Positions 33,350 through 39,618 of a DNA stretch of 39,618 nucleotides are shown piece after piece (the stretch's first letter is position 1; each line of letters starts with the position of its first letter). This stretch comes from an uncultured Bacteroides sp. (lineage in GTDB: Bacteria; Bacteroidota; Bacteroidia; Bacteroidales; Bacteroidaceae): contig USQO01000010.1 in assembly GCA_900556845.1 (NCBI GenBank), positions 1 through 39,618 of the forward strand. Reading direction: 5' to 3'. A program made the position numbers and the translations under genes. The notes beneath the pieces were generated by a model. The model did not search any database and was not told the DNA's origin. It worked only from the letters and a program-made list of their open reading frames with translations.

Positions 33350-34234
33350 ATGAAGCATTTATTTTTTCTACTTATAGCCACTGTAGGCTTAATTTTCAAT
33401 ACCAGTTGTTCATCCCCGAAACCTGATACTGGAAAGCCTGCAGTAATAACTGTAACGATTGAACCGCTGCGCTATTTTACCGAAGCTATTGCAGGTGATA
33501 AATTCGATATTGTCAGTATGGTACCCGATGGAAGCAGTCCGGAAACATACGATCCAACTCCTCAACAGCTTGTAGCACTGGCGCAAAGCAAGGCATATTT
33601 TCAGATAGGACATATCGGATTCGAGCAAACATGGATGCAACGCTTGCAGGCCAATGCTCCTCATCTTCTTTTCTATGACATGTCGGAAAACGTTCCGCTG
33701 ATGGAAGGTACATGCCATGAAACCCATCAACACAATCATGGCCATAACGTAGACCCCCATATCTGGAATTCGACAAAAAATGCCGAAATCATCGTAAAAA
33801 ACATCTATCATGCATTGTGCCAGCTCGACTCTATCCACCAAGCTTATTATGCACATCGTCTGGACAGCGTAACTACACTTATCCGTGAAACAGAAAAGCA
33901 GGTACAAGCATTAATGCAAGATGCAGACCGCACGTTTCTTATCTATCATCCGGCACTGACATATTTTGCCAGAGACTACAACCTGCAGCAAATCAGTATA
34001 GAGAACAATGGAAAAGAACCGACTCCTGCTCATTTGCAGTCACTGATACGTACCAGTAGAGAAAATAAGGCGCGTGTCATCTTCGTCCAACAGGAATTCG
34101 ACCAGAGAAATGCTGAAACAATAGCTAAAGAGCTCGATGTGAACGTTATCCCTATCCACCCGTTAAGTTATAACTGGCAAGAAGAGATGATAAAAATAGC
34201 CCGTGCATTGAACCACAACCATAAGACAGAATAA
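33350..34234 (+). CDS. znuA: metal ABC transporter substrate-binding lipoprotein (ZnuA-like)
   Basis: This periplasmic cluster A-I lipoprotein binds zinc or manganese for import. The 294-residue protein has a lipoprotein signal ending at Cys20 (FNTSC), a His-rich loop CHETHQHNHGHNVDPH, and ligands in VDPHIWNS and IYHPALTYF. The first ligand region reads SSPETYDPTP, so the position usually held by His in this family is occupied by Glu. The His-rich loop argues for zinc. The start opens a transcription unit with its own promoter, and the ATPase gene follows after 3 nt. Confidence 0.88.
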   Translation: MKHLFFLLIATVGLIFNTSCSSPKPDTGKPAVITVTIEPLRYFTEAIAGDKFDIVSMVPDGSSPETYDPTPQQLVALAQSKAYFQIGHIGFEQTWMQRLQANAPHLLFYDMSENVPLMEGTCHETHQHNHGHNVDPHIWNSTKNAEIIVKNIYHALCQLDSIHQAYYAHRLDSVTTLIRETEKQVQALMQDADRTFLIYHPALTYFARDYNLQQISIENNGKEPTPAHLQSLIRTSRENKARVIFVQQEFDQRNAETIAKELDVNVIPIHPLSYNWQEEMIKIARALNHNHKTE

Positions 34235-34237
34235 GCT

Positions 34238-35002
34238 ATGAAGAGTCAGCCTATATTACAGCTTACAGATATTGCGGCCTCATACGATAAGAAAGAAGTT
34301 CTTAGAAACGTAAACCTAACTGTCTACGAAAATGACTTCTTGGGTATTATTGGACCTAACGGAGGTGGAAAAACCACTCTGATAAAGATGATTTTGGGAT
34401 TAAAAAAGCCTTCTAACGGAAAGATTCAGTTTTTTAAGAACGAACAGGAGGTAAAAGAAATAGAAATAGGATATCTGCCACAATATAATTCCATTGATAA
34501 AAAATTTCCTATTTCAGTGTACGAGGTAATCTTATCCGGATTGAACAAACAGAAGAAACTGCTTTGCAGATATACCAAGGAGCAACACCAACAGGTAAAA
34601 GACATGATTGTACGCATGGGACTTGAAGGATTAGAAGATCGGGCGATAGGTCAGTTAAGTGGTGGACAAATTCAACGGGCTTTATTGGGAAGAGCACTTG
34701 TTTCAAATCCTCAACTAGTCATACTGGATGAACCCAATACTTATATTGACAAACGCTTTGAAGCCAAGCTTTATTCCCTGCTCGAAGAAATCAATAAAGA
34801 ATGTGCCATTATACTGGTCAGCCACGACATTGGTACCATACTCCAAAACGTTAAGACCATAGCTTGTGTAAACGAGACACTAGACTATCACCCAGATACA
34901 GAGCTGCCGACAGAATGGCTGGAAGAACACTTTGGCTGCCCGATAGATATTCTGGGACATGGACATATTCCCCATAGAGTGCTCAAGCAACACACGCATT
35001 AA
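34238..35002 (+). CDS. znuC: metal ABC transporter ATP-binding protein (ZnuC-like)
   Basis: This ATPase drives metal import with the ZnuA-like binder. The 254-residue protein has Walker A GPNGGGKTT, signature LSGGQIQRALLGRAL, Walker B VILDEP followed by NTYID, and the H-loop VSHDIG. The C-terminal residues are His-rich (FGCPIDILGHGHIPHRVLKQHTH is split as GHGHIPH and KQHTH). No ZnuB permease follows; the next gene encodes a DUF2723 protein with its own promoter. The permease must be elsewhere in the genome. Confidence 0.9.
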   Translation: MKSQPILQLTDIAASYDKKEVLRNVNLTVYENDFLGIIGPNGGGKTTLIKMILGLKKPSNGKIQFFKNEQEVKEIEIGYLPQYNSIDKKFPISVYEVILSGLNKQKKLLCRYTKEQHQQVKDMIVRMGLEGLEDRAIGQLSGGQIQRALLGRALVSNPQLVILDEPNTYIDKRFEAKLYSLLEEINKECAIILVSHDIGTILQNVKTIACVNETLDYHPDTELPTEWLEEHFGCPIDILGHGHIPHRVLKQHTH

Positions 35003-35069
35003 TAACATAGTTCTAAATGCTTTAATAAAAAATAAGCTAAGCGCAGAAAGCTGAATAACAAATGTTTGC

Positions 35070-35077
35070 TATCTTTG
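35070..35077 (+). promoter_or_regulatory. Bacteroidetes -7 element for the DUF2723 gene
   Basis: TATCTTTG matches TAnnTTTG and lies 39 nt before the start codon. The -33 region is unclear. Confidence 0.58.
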
Positions 35078-35116
35078 CTTTTATTGTAAATATAAATATG
35101 AAACAAGCATAATTAC

Positions 35117-38100
35117 ATGAAACAGTACAACAAAATCAACAATCTGGTAGGTTGGCTGGTTTTTGCAATTGCAGCATTTACCTATTGCTCGACCATTGAG
35201 CCAACAGCCAGTTTTTGGGATTGTCCCGAATTCATTACGACCGGTTATAAACTGGAAGTCGGTCACCCACCTGGTGCACCTTTCTTCATGCTGACAGCTA
35301 ATCTTTTCAGCCAGTTTGCTAGCGACCCATCACAAGTGGCTTTAATGGTCAATATCATGAGTGCCCTGATGAGTGCCGCATGTATCCTTTTCTTATTCTG
35401 GAGCATTACACACCTTACAAAAAAACTGATTTGCCCCGATTCCAACGAGATGAGTACAGGTAAACTGGTAACCATTATGGGAGCCGGAGCCGTTGGTGCA
35501 TTGGCTTATACTTGGAGTGACACTTTCTGGTTCAGTGCAGTAGAAGGTGAGGTATACGCATATTCGAGCCTTTTCACCGCAGTAGTTTTCTGGCTTATCT
35601 TGAAATGGGAAAGCGTTGCGGACGAACCTCATAGCGACAGATGGCTGGTACTGATTGCTTATCTGACAGGCCTTTCTATCGGTGTACACTTGCTGAACTT
35701 ACTCTGCTTGCCTGCCATCGTATTGGTATATTACTACAAAAAGAATCCAAATGCGAACCTTAAAGGAAGTCTTGCTGCACTGTGCGGTTCTATGGTATTG
35801 GTTGCAGCCGTACTTTACGGTATCGTACCGGGTGTAGTAAAAGTAGGCGGCTGGTTTGAGCTGCTGTTTGTAAACGATATGGGATTCTCATTCAACAGTG
35901 GTCTGATTTTCTACATCATAGTTTTAGCAGCTGCTATTATTTGGGGTGTATACGAAAGTTTTGTGGCTAAAAGCAAGACACGTATGAATCTCTCCTTTTT
36001 ATCGACAGTGGCTTTACTGGGTATACCTTTCTACGGACACGGATGGAGCAGCGTACTTATCGGAGTAATCGTACTGGCTTTACTGGCTGTCTATCTTTTT
36101 GCTGATTTCATCGCAGAAAAATACAGAGTCAGTGCACGTACATTAAACACATCTTTGCTTTGCATGATGATGATGATGGTAGGATACTCTTCGTATGCTG
36201 TCATTGTAATCCGTTCTACTGCAAACACCCCTATGGACCAGAATTCTCCCGAGGATATTTTTACGCTAGGTGAATATCTGGGACGTGAACAATACGGTAC
36301 CCGTCCTTTGTTCTACGGACAGACTTACGCTTCAAAACCAGCCTTGGTTGAAGTGGATGGAGGATGTACGTACGATGTAACAGAAGGTGCTCCTGTTTAT
36401 CAGCGAAAAGAAAAGGAACATCCCGATGAAAAGGACAGCTACGAAATTGTCCGCCACAAAACAGAATACAAGTATGCACAAAACATGCTGTTCCCACGTA
36501 TGTACAGTGATGCACATGCTCAAGCCTATGAAGACTGGCTGGGTGGTGTAGAAGGCCGTCAGGTTCCCTACGATCAGTGTGGACAAATGATGATGGTAAA
36601 AGTTCCGACTCAATGGGACAATATCAAATTCTTCTTCATCTATCAGCTGAATTACATGTACTGGCGTTATTTCATGTGGAATTTTGCAGGACGACAGAAT
36701 GATATTCAAGGACAAGGAGAAATAGAACATGGAAACTGGATTACAGGTATTTCATTCATCGATAACTTCCTTGTAGGAGACCAATCTTTACTGCCTAGCG
36801 AACTGAAGAATAACAAAGGCCACAATGTTTTCTATTGCTTGCCGCTTTTGCTCGGTCTAATCGGAATGTTCTGGCAAGCTTACAAGGGAAACAAAGGAAT
36901 TCAGCAATTCTGGGTGGTATTCTTCTTGTTCTTTATGACAGGCTTGGCTATCGTTCTTTATCTAAACCAGACTCCACAACAACCCCGTGAGCGAGATTAT
37001 GCTTATGCCGGCTCGTTCTACGCATTTGCAATCTGGATTGGACTGGGAGTAGCTGCTATAGCAGAAAAACTACGCACAAAACTGGGAGACAATCCATCTG
37101 CCATTATTGCTACCGTAGTCTGTCTTTTGGTTCCTATACAGATGGTTAGCCAGACTTGGGACGACCATGACCGCAGCGGAAGATACACTTGCCGTGATTT
37201 TGGACAGAATTACCTGAATACGGTACAACCAACCGGAAATCCGATCTTATTCACTAACGGTGATAATGACACCTTCCCTCTTTGGTACAATCAGGAAACA
37301 GAAGGATTCCGCACAGATGTACGTGTCTGCAACCTCAGTTATTTACAAACAGACTGGTATATTGACCAGATGAAACGTCCGGCATACGATTCTCCTTCCG
37401 TTCCTATCGAGTGGGATAGAATTGATTATGTAGCCGGTCATAATGAAGCTGTGGCTATACGTCCGGAAGCGATGAGCGCTATCCTGAAATATTATGAGCA
37501 AAGTCCAGAGGATGCAAAAAAAGAATTCGGAGATAATCCGTTCGAACTGAAAAACATCTTAAAACATTGGGTGACCAATGCAAAAGATGGACTGCAAATG
37601 ATACCGACAGACAGTATCGTTCTGAAGCTTGACAAGAATGCTATTTTACGTTCTGGTATGATGATTCCTGATTCTTTGCACGGACAGATTCCAGAATACA
37701 TGCATATTTCTCTGAAAGGCAAACGCATGCTGTACAAGAGTGAGCTGATGATGCTGGAAATGCTGGCCAATACCAACTGGGAACGCCCTATGTACATGGC
37801 AATCACAGTAGGACAGGAAAATCACTTGAACTTGGGCAATAACTTCATGCAAGAAGGTTTGGCATACCGCATTACTCCTTTCAATACGGCAGCTACAAAT
37901 GCACGTATCGACTCAGAGAAAATGTACGATAACCTGATGCATAAGTTCAAATTCGGAGGTATTGATAAGAAAGGCATTTATCTGGACGAGACCGTACTGC
38001 GCATGTGCGATACACACCGCCGTATGTTTGTACAGCTAAGTACACAACTCATCAAAGAAGGCAAGAAAGAACAGGCACTGAAAGCTTTGAACTATTGCGA

Positions 38101-38464
38101 ACAAGTCATTCCGGCAAGCAATGTTCCTCACGATTACATCATGAGCAGCTCTAAAGAGATGGCTATGAATTTTGCAGCTTTAGGTGAGTACAAAAAAGCT
38201 GAAGACATACTCAACCAGATGGCTAATAATGCAGTAGAGTATCTTACTTGGTACTTAAGTCTGGATGATACACGTCTGGCTAACTCGTACGAAAACTGCA
38301 TGAGATATTTCTACATATTGGATGATGTATGCAAAAGCCTGAGCGAACTGAAACCACAATCTGGCGAGCAGCAGAACGAAACTTTCGATGCAGCATCGCA
38401 TTATACGAAGAAGTTTAACGAACTGTATGATATGCTCGGCGCTCGTACAGGCCAAGAGAAATAA
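35117..38464 (+). CDS. DUF2723 integral membrane protein, PMT-like glycosyltransferase fold
   Basis: The 1115-residue protein has an N-terminal membrane part of about 12 segments and a long soluble C-terminal part. The first external loop reads STIEPTASFWDCPEFI, with Asp35 and Glu38 in a position like the catalytic acidic pair of GT-C mannosyltransferases. GHPPGAPFF follows. DUF2723 proteins are widespread in Bacteroidetes and, as I recall, are listed by CAZy as a GT-C family. The C-terminal 150 residues look like TPR helices (EQALKALNYCEQVIP; YKKAEDILNQMANNA). Targets may be proteins or envelope glycans; I cannot tell which. The deacetylase gene starts 6 nt downstream, which supports an envelope glycan role. 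Confidence 0.87.
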   Translation: MKQYNKINNLVGWLVFAIAAFTYCSTIEPTASFWDCPEFITTGYKLEVGHPPGAPFFMLTANLFSQFASDPSQVALMVNIMSALMSAACILFLFWSITHLTKKLICPDSNEMSTGKLVTIMGAGAVGALAYTWSDTFWFSAVEGEVYAYSSLFTAVVFWLILKWESVADEPHSDRWLVLIAYLTGLSIGVHLLNLLCLPAIVLVYYYKKNPNANLKGSLAALCGSMVLVAAVLYGIVPGVVKVGGWFELLFVNDMGFSFNSGLIFYIIVLAAAIIWGVYESFVAKSKTRMNLSFLSTVALLGIPFYGHGWSSVLIGVIVLALLAVYLFADFIAEKYRVSARTLNTSLLCMMMMMVGYSSYAVIVIRSTANTPMDQNSPEDIFTLGEYLGREQYGTRPLFYGQTYASKPALVEVDGGCTYDVTEGAPVYQRKEKEHPDEKDSYEIVRHKTEYKYAQNMLFPRMYSDAHAQAYEDWLGGVEGRQVPYDQCGQMMMVKVPTQWDNIKFFFIYQLNYMYWRYFMWNFAGRQNDIQGQGEIEHGNWITGISFIDNFLVGDQSLLPSELKNNKGHNVFYCLPLLLGLIGMFWQAYKGNKGIQQFWVVFFLFFMTGLAIVLYLNQTPQQPRERDYAYAGSFYAFAIWIGLGVAAIAEKLRTKLGDNPSAIIATVVCLLVPIQMVSQTWDDHDRSGRYTCRDFGQNYLNTVQPTGNPILFTNGDNDTFPLWYNQETEGFRTDVRVCNLSYLQTDWYIDQMKRPAYDSPSVPIEWDRIDYVAGHNEAVAIRPEAMSAILKYYEQSPEDAKKEFGDNPFELKNILKHWVTNAKDGLQMIPTDSIVLKLDKNAILRSGMMIPDSLHGQIPEYMHISLKGKRMLYKSELMMLEMLANTNWERPMYMAITVGQENHLNLGNNFMQEGLAYRITPFNTAATNARIDSEKMYDNLMHKFKFGGIDKKGIYLDETVLRMCDTHRRMFVQLSTQLIKEGKKEQALKALNYCEQVIPASNVPHDYIMSSSKEMAMNFAALGEYKKAEDILNQMANNAVEYLTWYLSLDDTRLANSYENCMRYFYILDDVCKSLSELKPQSGEQQNETFDAASHYTKKFNELYDMLGARTGQEK

Positions 38465-38470
38465 AAGAAA

Positions 38471-39082
38471 ATGTTTATTGAACAGCCTCCACAACTGATT
38501 CGCCTCCTTTATCCAAGCGCTTTATGGCGCATGGATAAAAAGGAGAAATCAGTCTATCTGACATTTGACGACGGTCCGATTCCGAAAATAACACCGTGGG
38601 TATTAGACTTACTGGACAAGTACCACATTAAGGCCACTTTCTTTATGGTAGGAGACAACGTACGCAAACATCCGAAAGAATATGAAATGGTCGTGAAAAG
38701 AGGACATAGAATCGGTAATCATACCTTCAACCATATACGCGGGTTCGAATATCTCAGTAAAAACTATCTGGCTAATACAGATAAGGCTAATGAATATCTG
38801 CATACGGATTTATTCCGCCCTCCACACGGACATATGCGGTGGCTTCAGTATATGGTACTAAAAAGAAAATATCGCATTGTTATGTGGGATTTGGTAACAC
38901 GGGATTATAGTAAAAGGTTAAATGGGAAACAAGTGCTGGCAAAAGTGAAGCGTTACGTTAGAAACGGTTCAATCATCACGTTCCACGATTCCATAAAATC
39001 GGAAAAGAACCTCAAATACGCTTTGCCTAAGGCAATAGAGTGGTTGCTTTCACAAGGCTATACATTTAAAGTTTTCGATTAA
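38471..39082 (+). CDS. NodB-type polysaccharide deacetylase
   Basis: This carbohydrate esterase family 4 protein removes acetyl groups from N-acetylglucosamine or related sugars. The 203-residue protein has TFDDGP (Asp33 base, Asp34 metal ligand), HTFNH (His84 and His88 metal ligands), RPPHGH, and ITFHDS with the catalytic His. It lacks a clear signal peptide; the N-terminus FIEQPPQLIRLLYPSALWRM is only weakly hydrophobic. The location is therefore open, as with many Bacteroidetes homologues. It is paired with the DUF2723 gene and ends at a very strong hairpin that overlaps its stop codon. Confidence 0.92.
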   Translation: MFIEQPPQLIRLLYPSALWRMDKKEKSVYLTFDDGPIPKITPWVLDLLDKYHIKATFFMVGDNVRKHPKEYEMVVKRGHRIGNHTFNHIRGFEYLSKNYLANTDKANEYLHTDLFRPPHGHMRWLQYMVLKRKYRIVMWDLVTRDYSKRLNGKQVLAKVKRYVRNGSIITFHDSIKSEKNLKYALPKAIEWLLSQGYTFKVFD

Positions 39083-39125
39083 AAAAATAGAGGAGCATCT
39101 TTTTGTTATGCTCCTCTATTTTTTT
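39081..39125. terminator. bidirectional terminator between deacetylase and DUF1349 gene
   Basis: Arms 39081-39098 and 39108-39125 form a perfect 18-bp stem with a 9-base loop. The ends are seven A and seven T, so it works on both strands. It overlaps the stop codon of the deacetylase. Confidence 0.9.
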
Positions 39126-39129
39126 ATTA

Positions 39130-39571
39130 TCAATTTGAATTTTCCTTAAGCCATTTCAAACGACGCATATCCGGTAAGTGCTTAACTTTAAAGTTTTCAA
39201 ACTTCACATTAAATCCATCTCCATCCGGGCAAGCTCCCATTACTCCTACCATCATAGGAGTATTATCTTGCATCCAAGCATTACGCATCATCGTATAAGT
39301 CTTATCATCAAAAGAATAAAAGACTTCTACTGCATCCAGCCTTCTGACAGCCTTAATCCATATAAAAGGTACAGGCTTTTCGAGTGCTATCACACTCCAA
39401 TCGCTAGTTTTATGCGTTACAACAGTACTTAGGTTATATACTCCATCAACAAACTCAATACCTGCCTTTATGTAATTTTGTTCATCAATACGAAGCATCA
39501 GTCCTGCCTGGTCAAAACGATTCTTATAATCTCCGGTAATTTTTACTTTAACTTCGAATTCCCCTCCATAC
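39130..39571 (-). CDS. DUF1349 family protein, 5' truncated at contig end
   Basis: The visible 147 codons encode a concanavalin-like beta-sandwich of the DUF1349 family. Recognisable parts are GGEFEVKVKITGDYKNRFDQAG, of which FDQAGLMLR and WIKAVRRLDAVEVFYSFD are typical, and the end MVGVMGACPDGDGFNVKFENF. Family members often have about 180-200 residues, so some 40 are missing. The gene is cut by the adapter at 39572; residues read upstream of that point are adapter-coded and not real. A role in carbohydrate binding has been suggested for the fold, but the function is unknown. Confidence 0.88.
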
Positions 39572-39618
39572 CTGTCTCTTATACACATCTCCGAGCCCAC
39601 GAGACCGGAGCCTATCTC
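39572..39618 (+). other. Nextera read-2 adapter and index at right end
   Basis: Bases 39572-39605 match the Nextera i7-side adapter, beginning with the mosaic end CTGTCTCTTATACACATCT. CGGAGCCT (39606-39613) matches an i7 index that I remember as N720, and ATCTC (39614-39618) begins the P7 sequence. This is not genomic sequence. Confidence 0.98.

Overview
The window is an assembled contig from a member of the Bacteroidales, most likely a Bacteroides or Phocaeicola relative. The evidence is about a dozen upstream matches to the Bacteroidetes -7 element TAnnTTTG, few Shine-Dalgarno sequences, and a typical gene set: a P. gingivalis-type prolyl tripeptidyl peptidase, a DUF2723 membrane protein, a GIN-domain surface protein, TrhP and a PepSY-like secreted protein. 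Both ends are Illumina Nextera adapter (1-40 and 39572-39618), so the true sequence is 41-39571. The first and last genes are cut by contig ends, not by biology.

Layout. 41-2591: an NtrC-type response regulator (5' truncated) and its histidine kinase, both very GC-rich. 2603-5260: a secreted GH3 glycosidase on the minus strand whose 5' end returns to ordinary GC content. 5389-6867: cysS. 7225-8274: an MnmA-type tRNA thiouridylase behind a leader with its own promoter and terminator. 8326-14238: a leader ORF and the complete biotin operon bioB-A-F-G-C-D, ending in a bidirectional terminator. 14311-16025: trhP and a small PepSY-like protein (minus). 16310-18313: dus and an aldo/keto reductase. 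18380-19378: a GIN-domain repeat protein with an ECF-type promoter. 19458-22365: a minus-strand operon of a cation efflux protein, an extended SDR and a PAP2 membrane enzyme. 22535-24676: RNase R. 24756-24887: a 43-residue basic protein on the minus strand. 25003-25902: cysE. About 26030-26140: a possible small RNA. 26393-33294: RlmL-like methyltransferase, PtpA, PurD, an unknown membrane protein, a YqaA protein and MnmD. 33350-35002: znuA-znuC without a permease. 35117-39082: DUF2723 protein and a NodB deacetylase. 39130-39571: a truncated DUF1349 protein (minus).

How the genes fit together. BioC and BioG make pimeloyl-ACP by the methyl-ester route, and BioF, BioA, BioD and BioB finish biotin. 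MnmA, MnmD and TrhP all act on the wobble uridine of tRNA; Dus, RlmL-like and RNase R add to an RNA-centred housekeeping set.

The most interesting part is the biotin leader. A near-perfect 14-bp intrinsic terminator lies between the leader promoter and bioB, only 14 nt before the bioB start. It is covered end to end by a leader ORF that stops 5 nt before bioB, and its 5' arm is duplicated upstream. This suggests that the operon is controlled by attenuation. Other candidates are a second leader terminator before mnmA, the intergenic RNA near 26 kb, and the 43-residue protein with its own promoter and terminator. No CRISPR array, insertion sequence, tRNA or rRNA was seen.
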